NCBI RefSeq assembly: GCF_029761935.1
Contig: NZ_CP121699.1
Coordinates: forward strand, 2,170,001-2,234,000
Reading direction: 5' to 3'
DNA length: 64,000 nt
Source: Microbacterium testaceum
Lineage (GTDB): Bacteria; Actinomycetota; Actinomycetes; Actinomycetales; Microbacteriaceae
A program made the position numbers and the translations under genes. The notes under the pieces were generated by a model. The model saw only the letters and a list, made by a program, of their open reading frames with translations, was not told the origin of the DNA and searched no databases. Below are positions 42,764-51,632 of this stretch, piece by piece. Position 1 is the first letter of the stretch. Every line of letters starts with the position of its first letter.

Positions 42764-43612
42764 CTAGCTTTCGTCTACAATTTCGGCGTCGACCACGGAC
42801 GCGCCGGGGGCCTCGGTGATCGTCTCCAGTACACGGACAACTTGACCGAAATCGCGTATTCCATCGTAAATCGCAACGGGCGCGTTGATAATAGTCGTGA
42901 TCGCCGTCACGGCCGTGGCAAGAGCGACCACTCGTTTTAGAAGAGGGTTCCCCAGTTTGGAGCTCAGTCGTGTGCTGTTGCGGACCATGGCCCCCGTTAG
43001 GCCGTCCATCTCGTCCACAATCCCGCTCGCGCCGCGAACTTTGTACGAGTTGACCGCTGAGATCAGACGGTTTGCGTGGGTAAGGAGCGTCTCCCGCAGA
43101 TCCATGGGCAGAGACGTGTCCCTCAGGCTGTCGATTACCTTCATAGCGAGGCGCCGAATCTCGTCCAGGGACCCTGCATCAACGGCCTTACTGTACGAGT
43201 GGCGAAAGAGAACCGCGCTTGTGACTGTCATGCCCGCGTGTACACCCGCATCGAGCATCTGGTTGAAGACGTCCACCGTTGATCGACTGGTGGCGATTAG
43301 AGGGAGAGCGCCTTCCACCGCATGGATGGGTTTCAGCAACGTGCCCTTTGGAACAGCGGGGTCCCGCAGGGACTGAACCCTGTCCCGTGCATCACCGGGA
43401 AGCTGCATTATGGCGGCGATCGCGGCAAAGTAGGCCGACTGGTCGTCGGGGTCGATGCCCAAATACTCAGCGACACCTTGCTTCGTGAGAAGCGGCCCGT
43501 CGCTCCGTGGTTGCATGCCCGCCGATCGAAGGTGCTCTAACAGTAGTAGCAGGCGCCCGGCAGGATTCGTCAGGTGCTGCTGAGGGGTGAGTTCGTTATC
43601 ATCTTCTGGCAC
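42764..43612 (-). CDS. Island protein with C-terminal hydrophobic segment, unknown
   Basis: A 282-residue protein I do not recognise. The N-terminus is soluble (LTNPAGRLLLLLEHLRSAG, LLTKQGVAEYLGIDPDDQSAYFAAIAAIM), with helices containing many Leu, Asp and Arg. A single hydrophobic segment at about residues 225-248 (VVALATAVTAITTIINAPVA) lies near the C-terminus, followed by IYDGIRDFGQVVRVLE. It is divergent from the methyltransferase gene. Its place among defence genes suggests a membrane effector or regulator (inference). Confidence 0.62.
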   Translation of the reverse strand: MPEDDNELTPQQHLTNPAGRLLLLLEHLRSAGMQPRSDGPLLTKQGVAEYLGIDPDDQSAYFAAIAAIMQLPGDARDRVQSLRDPAVPKGTLLKPIHAVEGALPLIATSRSTVDVFNQMLDAGVHAGMTVTSAVLFRHSYSKAVDAGSLDEIRRLAMKVIDSLRDTSLPMDLRETLLTHANRLISAVNSYKVRGASGIVDEMDGLTGAMVRNSTRLSSKLGNPLLKRVVALATAVTAITTIINAPVAIYDGIRDFGQVVRVLETITEAPGASVVDAEIVDES

Positions 43613-43796
43613 AGCAAAATCCTAGGGGCCGCGGGACGAGCGCGGGCGGGCAATGCCGGGTCTTCTGGAACTGAACTCATGGTTTCGCGTTGTTCGACGC
43701 GCGCCTCCGGACGAGCGCGCTCTCTTCCGATGCGGCCGCCGTAGTTCAGTGCGTGTCGATTGGGGCGGCACGCTGCCCGATCGTAGGATCGTACAT

Positions 43797-45089
43797 ATGA
43801 GTTCTGGAGACCGTCCGATTGCGGTCGATCTTTTCTGTGGGGCGGGAGGCCTCTCCCTAGGGCTTGAGCAAGCTGGGTTTGACGTAGTCGCCGCGGTCGA
43901 GTACGACCCCATTCACGCGGCAGTTCACGAGTTCAACTTCCCAGACGGAAAGACTTTCTGCGCGGACGTACGCAATGTCTCGGGCGAGGACATACGCCGG
44001 GGTTCGACAATCGGAACGCGGGAAGTTCACCTCGTCGCTGGGGGGCCGCCCTGTCAGGGTTTTTCCATGATGGGACGCAGGGCGATTGACGACCCTCGCA
44101 ATGCACTTCTGAAAGAGTTTGTTCGCATCGTCCTGGAGTTGCGGCCTCGCTACTTTCTCATGGAGAACGTCGCGGGTCTGATGGCGGGAGCCCACCGCCA
44201 ATTGCTCGACGAGGTAATTGAAATATTTGAGCAGAGTGGCTCATACAGAGTCCTGACGCCAGTCAGGGTTCTTCAGGCAGCTGAATACGGGTCCCCGCAG
44301 TCGCGGCGTCGAACTATTCTGCTGGGCGCGCGCAAGGACGTCGCAATGCCGAGCTACCCCGACGCCATCAATACGCCGCGGACGATCAAGGGATCCATAC
44401 CAGCGATACAGAGCGCGTCCCCACCGCTAGGACCGAGCGTTCGCGAGGCGCTGGCCGGTCTACCCAACGCTGACGATTTCGACGAACTGATACGCGCTGA
44501 GAGCATATCAGGGGTCGTCTTCGGTGCTGGGAGTGTCTACTCTGCAAAACTGCGCGGGGAGGTTCTGGACGAGGCTGATTATTCGCGTCCCCGACCTAGC
44601 ACAGGTGATGTTCTCACTGCTTCCCGGAGAACGGTGCATGGTCCAAGTTCGCGCGCTCAATTTCAGCGAACTCTGCAAGGTCAGACGGAGCCAATCTCGC
44701 GATTCTTACGCTTGCACTCAGACGGTCTTAGCAATACTCTTCGGGCGGGTACGGGGTCGGATCGTGGCGCATACACAGCGCCACGGCCAATTCACCCCGA
44801 TTACCCTCGAGTGATTACGGTGCGTGAAGCCGCGCGACTTCATGGCTTTCCTGACTGGTTTCGATTTCATACGACAAAATGGAATGGCTTTCGGGAGATA
44901 GGCAACTCGGTGCCGCCTCATTTAGGACGAGCGGTGGGTGCCGCAATTCTTGAGGCGGACCGTGTAGCTCCGCGTCGTATGGAGGAGATCCTCCCCCTCG
45001 GCCGCGAGGAACTCCTTCTGATGGGTCCAATGGAGGCGCACCGTCATTTCGGTCTGACTGAGAGAGTCATCCCGGCGCGCGGGCGGTGA
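43797..45089 (+). CDS. dcm: C5-cytosine DNA methyltransferase
   Basis: A 430-residue C5 methylase. Motif I is AVDLFCGAGGLSLGLEQAGF, motif IV is GGPPCQGFS with the catalytic Cys, motif VI MENVAGL, motif VIII QSRRRTILLG, and motifs IX/X SNTLRAG and GNSVPPHLGRA near the end. The target-recognition region between VIII and IX determines a site I cannot predict. ATG 43797 is preferred over an in-frame upstream GTG-rich extension because motif I follows immediately. It is paired with a Vsr endonuclease gene. It protects self DNA or marks it for the island's other proteins. Confidence 0.93.
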   Translation: MSSGDRPIAVDLFCGAGGLSLGLEQAGFDVVAAVEYDPIHAAVHEFNFPDGKTFCADVRNVSGEDIRRGSTIGTREVHLVAGGPPCQGFSMMGRRAIDDPRNALLKEFVRIVLELRPRYFLMENVAGLMAGAHRQLLDEVIEIFEQSGSYRVLTPVRVLQAAEYGSPQSRRRTILLGARKDVAMPSYPDAINTPRTIKGSIPAIQSASPPLGPSVREALAGLPNADDFDELIRAESISGVVFGAGSVYSAKLRGEVLDEADYSRPRPSTGDVLTASRRTVHGPSSRAQFQRTLQGQTEPISRFLRLHSDGLSNTLRAGTGSDRGAYTAPRPIHPDYPRVITVREAARLHGFPDWFRFHTTKWNGFREIGNSVPPHLGRAVGAAILEADRVAPRRMEEILPLGREELLLMGPMEAHRHFGLTERVIPARGR

Positions 45090-45138
45090 TATTCAAGTTT
45101 GTGGCCCTGCGTGAACGTCTTTGTCGTACCATCGCCCC

Positions 45139-45612
45139 ATGACTCGTCCTAGGCCGCAACCGTCGAGCGAGCTTGCATCCCGGAGGATGAAGAATACGGC
45201 CTCTAGGGACACGCCTCCGGAGTTGGCGCTGAGGCGTCGGCTTCACGCAATGGGCTTCCGCTATCGCGTCGACACGCGCCCGGTGGCCGCAATGCGTCGG
45301 ACGGCCGACATCGTCTTTCGGCCTTGCTCCGTTGCGGTTTTCGTGGACGGGTGCTTCTGGCACAGCTGTCCGGTGCATGGTTCTAAGCCAAAATCAAACG
45401 CCCAATGGTGGTCGGAAAAGTTGGCCGCCAATGTCCAACGGGACCGTGATACGGACAAAAGGTTGGCCGAGGCGGGTTGGGAGGTTGTCCGCGTGTGGGA
45501 GCACGAGGATCCCGCCGAGGCGGCGTCCCACATCGCCGAAGTGGTTCTTGCAGCGCGCGGCAGAACAGTCGATAGGATCACGTCTCGCGATCCAAGTTTC
45601 CCGGGGCCCTGA
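45139..45612 (+). CDS. vsr: Very short patch repair endonuclease Vsr
   Basis: A 157-residue Vsr-type nuclease: MKNTASRDTPPELALRRRLHAMGF, the catalytic DIVF strand, VFVDGCFWHSCPVHG with zinc-type Cys/His, WWSEKL, and GWEVVRVWEHED with the active-site residues. It nicks T:G mismatches produced by deamination of methylated cytosine. The ATG at 45139 is 49 bases after the methylase, so the two are probably cotranscribed. In islands with MutL/MORC-like ATPases a Vsr-like nuclease may also act as the effector (inference). Confidence 0.9.
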   Translation: MTRPRPQPSSELASRRMKNTASRDTPPELALRRRLHAMGFRYRVDTRPVAAMRRTADIVFRPCSVAVFVDGCFWHSCPVHGSKPKSNAQWWSEKLAANVQRDRDTDKRLAEAGWEVVRVWEHEDPAEAASHIAEVVLAARGRTVDRITSRDPSFPGP

Positions 45613-45683
45613 CGTCAATTGTGTGTCCCGATTTCGTTGGAAACTGGGGCGCGAGTGGTCACAGAATTGACCTTACAAAATGA

Positions 45684-46067
45684 TTAGTCGGGATCCGAGT
45701 CCACTTCGGTCTTTACGATGTCTGGTCCGAAAGCTTTCATGAAGTAGCCTACGAGCTCCGCGGCGGCTTCCTTCCCGAACTGATATGTCTGCGTCACGTG
45801 CTGGGTGCCCTGCGACGTCGAATTTTCCGAACCGAAGGACGCCAACTGAACGAGAAAATTGCCGTTCCCATCATCCACCAATTGGGCAGCGCACACGACC
45901 GACGTTGGGTGTGCTGTTGAATTTAGTTTTCCGTCTTCGATCTTGACAATCCTCGCCATGGCCATCCATTCCAGTTTGTGGGCCGTTCCCGACCCCGCCT
46001 GCTTGCACCGTATCGCGTTAAGCGTGGAAATATCGGTCGGTTCCAGACGCCGGAATTTATCCGCCAC
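45684..46067 (-). CDS. Hypothetical protein
   Basis: A 127-residue acidic soluble protein starting at GTG: VADKFRRLEPTDISTLNAI and later KLNSTAHPTSVVCAAQLVDDG, FLVQLASFGSENSTSQGTQ, AAAELVGYFMKAFGPDIVKT. No family recognised. The nearby upstream sequence shows no clear ribosome-binding site. Convergent with vsr, it belongs to the island by base composition. Confidence 0.5.
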   Translation of the reverse strand: MADKFRRLEPTDISTLNAIRCKQAGSGTAHKLEWMAMARIVKIEDGKLNSTAHPTSVVCAAQLVDDGNGNFLVQLASFGSENSTSQGTQHVTQTYQFGKEAAAELVGYFMKAFGPDIVKTEVDSDPD

Positions 46068-46214
46068 GCGATAGTCCGAGGCTCCGCGCGCGCCGCTCTA
46101 TCGTCGAGAACAACGCCAGGCGTCATTGCCGCACAGCCGACATCGGTTGCTGGACATCGTGCGTCTGGGGGATTCTCTGACCGTTGTGTTCGAGTCATCA
46201 GCGTCCCGGACCCG

Positions 46215-47145
46215 TTAGCTCCTCCCTGGCAGTGGGTGGCCGCCATGGCGCTGCGCAGTGTGGGAGCCCGGTATCACCGACTTCACGTAGCGACGTAAGG
46301 CGCGGTCGGCGACGTATATGTACGTGCCCAATGCGCCGCGACTAAGCAACACCCCGTAGATGTTCTGGACCAGGCGCAGGAGATCGTCATCGGTCGTCTT
46401 CTGCTGAAGCTTCGAAAGGTTCTCTTTGCCCTTTCGATCCCGGTAGGACGCGCGGTTCACGACCATTTGCTGGGTAGCCTCATCGAATCGCAAGTCCTCG
46501 CCGACGATGACTCCTGCGTAGTTCAGGTCGTACCCCTGCACGGTGTGGATGGAGCCGACTTCGTCAATCGATGTCGGCGCGTTGATCCAATCCTTGTCGG
46601 TGCGGTTCCACGTGAACTGTGTGCCCTCGATCTCAAAATCAAAGCCGGGCTCGTTGCCGCGCGTCTTCCAGTCCCATGCGTAACCAGCAACGAGACGGGC
46701 GAGGCCCACCTCCCGCTCGCGCGCAAGAATTGCTCCGCGCATCTCGTTGACGCTGTCGAACAATCGCAGGTCATATTCTCCGAAATCGGCCGTCTCCCCA
46801 GGGGGGAGCACGCCGCGCAGCAGACTTCTAACGAACCCCACGTAGTCGGCGTCGGCGCGGACCCGCATTTGCCTAGCGAGGGGGAACCACCGGTTGTCGC
46901 TCCTGGCGCTCGCGATCGTTGGAGTCAGAGTTTCACCGGACAAGTCTGCTGGCCGAACCCAGGTGCTGCCGTATCCGCGAAGCCGCGCTGACCGTCTCGC
47001 CGACATACACGGAGGCCGCCGCCTCCAACTTCGCCCCGCCGAGTACGTAGACGACCGGCCAATTCGTCCGGCGCTCGTCTTCTTCGGCCCAGGTGCTGAC
47101 CGCGGTTGTCGTGAAGTCGAACCGCTCGATTTCAAAAGGCGTCAT
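46215..47145 (-). pseudogene. Decayed GIY-YIG / DUF2075 helicase gene
   Basis: The 5' part (47145 to about 46940) encodes about 65 residues of a GIY-YIG nuclease domain: WPVVYVLGGAKLEAAASVYVGETVSAASRIRQHLG in outline (VYV and YVGET motifs). The reading frame then changes, and from about residue 60 of the other frame the sequence is the C-terminal half of a DUF2075 helicase: MRVRADADYVGFVRSLL, SIHTVQGYDLNYAGVIVGED, NIYGVLLSRGALGTYIYVAD. The Walker A/B core that should lie between, several hundred residues, is absent. So an internal deletion with frame shift inactivated a GIY-YIG-DUF2075 fusion. Confidence 0.72.
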
Positions 47146-47204
47146 ATTTTGTGCTCCGCCCCTTCGAGCGCTCGACTGGATACTTCGCTTTGGTGGTGGC
47201 GAGT

Positions 47205-47726
47205 TTCTGGACCGACGAGCTGCGCCGCTCCGACACCCTCCTCTACGGCCGCGTCACCTACGAGCTGATGGAGGGCGCGTAGCGCCGGCCGGAATCGGGG
47301 GAGTGGCCGGACTGGATGGATGCCAGTGAGGCGGCGTTCTCGGAAGTGATGGATCCGATGCGGAAGGTCGTGGCATCCGGGACTCTCGACGCCGTCGACT
47401 GGAACGCCGAACTCATCCGAGGCGACGTCGTCGATGCCGTCCGACGGCTCAAGGAGCAACCGGGCCGAGGCATCGCGCTCGGAGGAGCGAAGCTCCCCGC
47501 TACGCTCGCAGCGCACGGGCTCATCGACGATTTCACGTTCCTTGTGCATCCGGTCATCGCGGGGTGCGGACCACGGCTGCTCGATGGTTTGCGGGATCAG
47601 ATCCACCTCGAGCTCGTCGAGCGACGTGCGTTCCGCTCGGGCGCGATTGTGCCGCGCTACCGGCCCGTCGCACAGGAAAGGGCCTCGCGCGAACTGGTCG
47701 CGCGAGGCCTCGCATCCGGAACTTAG
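47205..47726 (+). pseudogene. Truncated dihydrofolate reductase-like gene with in-frame stop
   Basis: Paralogue of the intact gene at 51019-51579. Homology starts at 47205 (FWTDELRRSDTLLYGRVTYE, lacking the first 31 codons) and a TAG at 47280-47282 replaces a Trp codon of the intact copy. The downstream frame from about 47316 remains open to 47726 but without a normal start. The missing 5' end coincides with the end of the defence island, which suggests that the island's arrival or a deletion cut this gene. Confidence 0.85.
47681..47709. terminator. Relic terminator hairpin
   Basis: ggcctcgcgcga-5-tcgcgcgaggcc, a perfect 12-bp stem, is the counterpart of the hairpin that follows the intact paralogue at 51585-51619. 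Here it lies inside the run-on frame of the pseudogene. Confidence 0.55.
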
Positions 47727-47880
47727 TCCTGGAGGAACGGGTAGTCGGTGTATCCGGTTTCGCCGCCGCCGTAGACGGAGACCTGGTCGCCCTGGTTCTC
47801 GTCGGCGCCCGTCTGCCAGCGGGTGACGAGGTCGGGGTTTCGCGATCGCGGGGCGACCAAGGGTGGAGTTGACGATGAAG
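47727..47880 (-). pseudogene. Relic of old yellow enzyme gene 3' end
   Basis: Minus-strand sequence matches about the last 45 codons of the intact alkene reductase at 51633-52709 (the GYTDYPFLQ-like end and the LVTRW segment), then breaks down with an internal deletion near 47850. It shows that a DHFR-plus-OYE block was duplicated as a unit. Confidence 0.75.
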
Positions 47881-47965
47881 GCGCGACGCCGAGACGGGGC
47901 CGGCGTCCGATAGGGCCGGTCAGCGGCCGCGACGCGCAAACGGGTGCGCGCCGCGACCGCGCACG

Positions 47966-48421
47966 TCACTCCTCAGTAACCGACGCGCTCCAAGTAACCC
48001 CGAAGCGGTCGGTCAGCATGCCGAAACCCGCGCTCCATGCCGATGCCGCGAGGGGCTCGACGATCGTGGCATCCACCGCCAGGGTTTCCCAGTAGCCCTG
48101 GAGCTCCTCGAGGGTGGGGGTGCTGATCGAGACGAACAGCGACTGGTCGGTGACCGTGGTGTTGTTCTCGCGGTGGGTGGAGCCGGGGGCGACGATGCCT
48201 CCCTCGGTGCCGCCGGGAATGTCATAGCCCATGATGCGGAAGCCGTTCTCGCCAGCGACGAGGCCGAAGACGACCTTGTCGGCGCCGGGGATCTCGGCCG
48301 GCATGCCGAAGTCGGCGTAGGTGTTGACGACGAGGTGGCCGCCGAAGACGGACTGATAGAACTCGAGCGCCTGACGGGCATCGCCGCGGAAGTTCAGGTG
48401 GGTGGTGGTCTGCACGGGCAT
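47966..48421 (-). CDS. VOC family (PhnB-like) protein
   Basis: A 151-residue vicinal-oxygen-chelate protein of the PhnB/3-demethylubiquinone-like group: TTTHLNFRGDARQALEFYQSVFGG, TYADFGMPAEIPGADKVVFG, and DRFGVTWSASV. These are small cytosolic proteins of varied or unknown activity, often linked to antibiotic or glyoxal resistance annotations without proof. Divergent from the WYL regulator, which may control it. Confidence 0.85.
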   Translation of the reverse strand: MPVQTTTHLNFRGDARQALEFYQSVFGGHLVVNTYADFGMPAEIPGADKVVFGLVAGENGFRIMGYDIPGGTEGGIVAPGSTHRENNTTVTDQSLFVSISTPTLEELQGYWETLAVDATIVEPLAASAWSAGFGMLTDRFGVTWSASVTEE

Positions 48422-48519
48422 ATCTGCTCCTCGATGAGTGGGCCGGAATCGGCTCGTGAGATCACGGTCCCACCCGTATAGGTCGATTTCTGTCCTAGAC
48501 CACGACTACCGTCGGATGC

Positions 48520-49524
48520 ATGGCCACGACGTCGCGATTGCTCACCCTGCTGTCGCTGCTGCAGGCGCGGCGGGACTGGCCGGGGTCGGTGTTGGCGTCG
48601 CGGCTGGACGTCAGCGATCGCACGGTGCGGCGCGACATCGATCGCCTGCGCGAGATGGGCTACCGGATCGAAACGACGATGGGCCCCGACGGGGGGTACC
48701 GCCTCGACGCGGGCGCCGAGATGCCGCCGCTGCTGTTCGACGACGATCAGGCGCTTGCGGTCGCGATCGCTCTGCGCGCGGCTCCCGCGTTGGGTGCGGA
48801 CATCGGCGAGGCGGCGGTGCGCGCTCTCGCGACGATGCGGCAGGTGCTGCCGTCGCGGCTGCGGCATCGGCTCGACGCTGTGGAGGTGACGACGGTGGGC
48901 CGCCCGGGGGAAGCGCCGGTTGCTGCCGTTCCGCTGGAGGTGCTGCTGACGCTCGCGCAGGCGGTGCGCGATCGTGTGTCGATCCGCTTCGACTACCTGT
49001 CCCGGGAGGGAGACGGCACCGAACCCGGCCCGCCGCGGCGGGTGGAGCCCCATCACCTCGTGGCATCCCATGGTCGGTGGTACCTGCTCGGGTGGGACCT
49101 CGAGCGCGAGGACTGGCGGCTCTTCTCGGCGGACCGGGTGCGACCCCGGGTGCCGCACGGCGCTCCGTTCGTGCTGCGGGTCGTGCCGGGCGGGGACGTC
49201 GACGCGTTTGTATCTGCGCGGTTCAAGGGATCGGACACGAATGAATGGGCCTGCCGCGGGACGGTGCTGCTGCATGCGCCGGCGCGGGATGTGCTGCCGT
49301 TCGCCGGCGACGGCATCGTCACCGCCGTCGACGACGAGCGGTGCACCCTCGAAGTCGGTTCATGGTCGTGGGGCGCGCTCGCCGCATCGTTCGGGAGGTT
49401 CGAGGTGGCGATGGAGGTCGTCGGGCCGCCGGAGCTTGCGGAGGCGTTCGCGGTGCAGGCTGGGCGGTTTGCGCGTACGGCGTTCATCGCCTCCATGAAT
49501 GACTCTGGAAAGCGGCAGGAGTAA
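48520..49524 (+). CDS. WYL-domain transcriptional regulator (YafY-like)
   Basis: A 334-residue regulator: an N-terminal HTH_11 (LLTLLSLLQARRDWPGSVLASRLDVSDRTVRRDI in outline) and a WYL domain starting near residue 140 (RVSIRFDYLSREGD, LVASHGRWYLLGWDLEREDWR). WYL domains sense nucleic-acid or other ligands and often control stress or defence genes. It is divergent from the VOC gene, its most likely target. Confidence 0.87.
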   Translation: MATTSRLLTLLSLLQARRDWPGSVLASRLDVSDRTVRRDIDRLREMGYRIETTMGPDGGYRLDAGAEMPPLLFDDDQALAVAIALRAAPALGADIGEAAVRALATMRQVLPSRLRHRLDAVEVTTVGRPGEAPVAAVPLEVLLTLAQAVRDRVSIRFDYLSREGDGTEPGPPRRVEPHHLVASHGRWYLLGWDLEREDWRLFSADRVRPRVPHGAPFVLRVVPGGDVDAFVSARFKGSDTNEWACRGTVLLHAPARDVLPFAGDGIVTAVDDERCTLEVGSWSWGALAASFGRFEVAMEVVGPPELAEAFAVQAGRFARTAFIASMNDSGKRQE

Positions 49525-49672
49525 AGGTCCCCCGGCCGCCCCCCCATTGCCGCGCCTCGGGCGTACATTGCAGTCCACGATTGTGAGATGCTGCCCCTTA
49601 CCGGATTAGGGGCGCGGCGAAGGTGGGACCGATAGGTATGTCGAAGTCAATGACGACAACAGGCTGTGAGCG

Positions 49673-51022
49673 ATGAGCGACCTTGAACGCCGAGCGGAAG
49701 AGTTCGACGACGTGGAGGTCATTAGCGACGGTGATGGGCTCGTATTCGTAGGCGAGCCCACGCAGGTGGCAAAGTTTGTCGCCGCCTCAGGGCTGCCCTC
49801 GACGTCGTTCGACATCGCGAAACTGACCCCCTCAGCCGCCGCAGGAGCCGCCGTCTTGAACGCAGCAGCGGATATTTCCGCGAACGCTGGTCGGTGGGTG
49901 AAGCTCACTGAAGAGTCCGCGAAGGCGGCCCAACTTCTGCCGGTGGTACAGAATTCGAGCACGAAGTTCTGGCATGCAACAACGCGCGGTGACAAAGGTC
50001 ACTTCGTGAAGAACCTGCAGTTCGTCACGAAGCCAGGCTCCCCGCTGGCCAAGCCTGGTGCTCTCCTTACGAACCCCGCCATCCTGGCCGGCGTCGGCGG
50101 GATCATGGCGCAGTATGCCATGCAGCAGACGATGGAGGAGATCACCGACTATCTGGCGAAGATCGACGCCAAGGTCGACGATGTTTTGCGTGCGCAGAAG
50201 GACGCCGTACTTTCAGAGATGATCGGCGTCGAGATGTTGATCGACGAGGCCATCGTCGTTCGAGACACGGTCGGGAGGGTGTCAGAGGTCACGTGGTCAA
50301 AGATTCAGAACTCGGCCTCGACAATCGCCCGCACGCAGGCCTATGCCCTCCGCCAGCTGGACGCTATCGCCGACAAGATCGAGCGGACGGCGAAGATTGG
50401 CGATCTAGCTGATCTTGCTAAGGAGGCGCAATCTGCAGTCGCGGAGTGGCTAGGCGTGGTTGCCAAGTCCTTCCAGTTGCAGGAAGCGCTGGGAATGCTT
50501 GAGCTCGAGCGCGTTCTCACCGCCTCGCCTGAGGAGATCGATGAGCATCGCCTTGCGCTTCAGACAGCACGCCAGCGGCGTCGCGAGGTCATTGTGCAGA
50601 CGACTCGTTCACTGCTGACGAGGATGGACGCGGGGGCCGAGCGCGCGAACGCGAAGGTGCTGCTCAATCCTTTCTCCGCGGGCGCGGTCGTGCAGGCCAG
50701 GAACGAAGTCGCGGAGGGTCTCGGCGAGTTCCATACGCGCTTGGGGCTGGACGACGAGAAGAGCGCCGTTCAGGCGCGCAGCTGGGTCAGCGCGGCGGCA
50801 GCTGTGCGAGACGACGTCTTCGAAGCCGGCGCGGACGGGGCTCAAGCTGTCGGTCGCTTCGGCGGAGAGGCGCTGGATAACGCGCGCCAATCGGCTGGTC
50901 GCTGGGCCGAGAAGCTGGCGAAGCGCCTACAGCGAGAGGGCGATACTCCCGATGATCAAGGACGCTCGCCGTCCGATGCGATCGGCAGCTGGGTGAATAC
51001 GGACGCGCGACAGAGCCCATGA
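49673..51022 (+). CDS. Helical protein with central hydrophobic segment, unknown
   Basis: A 449-residue protein I do not recognise. An acidic start (SDLERRAEEFDDVEVISDGD) precedes a region with small residues; a hydrophobic segment at about residues 128-150 (LLTNPAILAGVGGIMAQYAM) is followed by about 200 residues of strongly helical, coiled-coil-like sequence (AKIDAKVDDVLRAQKDAVLSE, ALRQLDAIADKIERTAKI) and a charged tail. One membrane-inserting stretch inside long helices recalls helical pore-formers or membrane-remodelling proteins, but this is only a shape similarity. Its stop overlaps the DHFR-like start (ATGA). Confidence 0.65.
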   Translation: MSDLERRAEEFDDVEVISDGDGLVFVGEPTQVAKFVAASGLPSTSFDIAKLTPSAAAGAAVLNAAADISANAGRWVKLTEESAKAAQLLPVVQNSSTKFWHATTRGDKGHFVKNLQFVTKPGSPLAKPGALLTNPAILAGVGGIMAQYAMQQTMEEITDYLAKIDAKVDDVLRAQKDAVLSEMIGVEMLIDEAIVVRDTVGRVSEVTWSKIQNSASTIARTQAYALRQLDAIADKIERTAKIGDLADLAKEAQSAVAEWLGVVAKSFQLQEALGMLELERVLTASPEEIDEHRLALQTARQRRREVIVQTTRSLLTRMDAGAERANAKVLLNPFSAGAVVQARNEVAEGLGEFHTRLGLDDEKSAVQARSWVSAAAAVRDDVFEAGADGAQAVGRFGGEALDNARQSAGRWAEKLAKRLQREGDTPDDQGRSPSDAIGSWVNTDARQSP

Positions 51023-51579
51023 CCCAGTCCCTCCGCTACGCCATCAACGTCACCCTCGACGGCTGCGTCCATCACGAGGCGGGCCTGCCGCCGGATGCCG
51101 AGTCCATGGCGTTCTGGACCGACGAGCTCCGCCGCTCCGACACCCTCCTCTACGGCCGCGTCACCTACGAGCTGATGGAGGGTGCGTGGCGCAGACCGGG
51201 ATCGGGGGAGTGGCCGGACTGGATGGATGCCAGTGAGGTCTCGTTTTCGGAAGTGATGGATCCGATGCGGAAGGTCGTGGCATCCGGGACTCTCGACGCC
51301 GTCGACTGGAACGCCGAGCTTGTCCGGGGGGATGCGGTCGAGGCTGTTCGGCGGCTCAAGGAGGAAGCGGGGCGAGGTATCGCGCTCGGTGGGGTGAAGC
51401 TGCCTGCTGCGCTCGCGGCGAAGGGACTCATCGACGAGTTCACGTTCGTCGTGCATCCGGTGATTGCGGGGCGTGGGCCGCGGTTGCTCGAGGGCGTGCG
51501 GGATCAGATGAAGCTCGAGCTCGTGGAGCGATGGGAGTTCCGATCGGGCGCCAGCGTGCAGCGCTACCGACCGGTGTAG
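51019..51579 (+). CDS. Dihydrofolate reductase family (RibD C-terminal) protein
   Basis: A 186-residue NADPH-type reductase fold protein: LRYAINVTLDGCVHHEAG, DTLLYGRVTYELMEG, KVVASGTLDAVDWNAEL, GIALGGVKLPAALAAKGLIDEF and VHPVIAGRGPRLLEGV. This DUF1062-/YwjB-like group in actinobacteria is seldom a true folate enzyme; its substrate is unknown. Intact parent of the truncated copy at 47205-47726. The ATG overlaps the upstream unknown gene's stop by 4 bases. Confidence 0.88.
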   Translation: MTQSLRYAINVTLDGCVHHEAGLPPDAESMAFWTDELRRSDTLLYGRVTYELMEGAWRRPGSGEWPDWMDASEVSFSEVMDPMRKVVASGTLDAVDWNAELVRGDAVEAVRRLKEEAGRGIALGGVKLPAALAAKGLIDEFTFVVHPVIAGRGPRLLEGVRDQMKLELVERWEFRSGASVQRYRPV

Positions 51580-51584
51580 AGCGA

Positions 51585-51619
51585 AAGGGCCCCGCGCGAA
51601 CGAGTCGCGCGGGGCCCTT
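51585..51619. terminator. Bidirectional terminator between DHFR-like and OYE genes
   Basis: aagggccccgcgcg-7-cgcgcggggccctt, a perfect 14-bp stem between convergent genes, starting 5 bases after the DHFR-like stop. Confidence 0.8.
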
Positions 51620-51632
51620 GAAGCGGGACTGA

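Noticed and set aside
46933..47145. Stand-alone GIY-YIG endonuclease gene
   Set aside because: The frame ends right after the domain, and the C-terminal half of DUF2075 follows in another frame, so it is the 5' remnant of a longer broken gene.
47142..47969. 275-residue minus-strand frame over the DHFR relic
   Set aside because: Antisense of a pseudogene; no family features.
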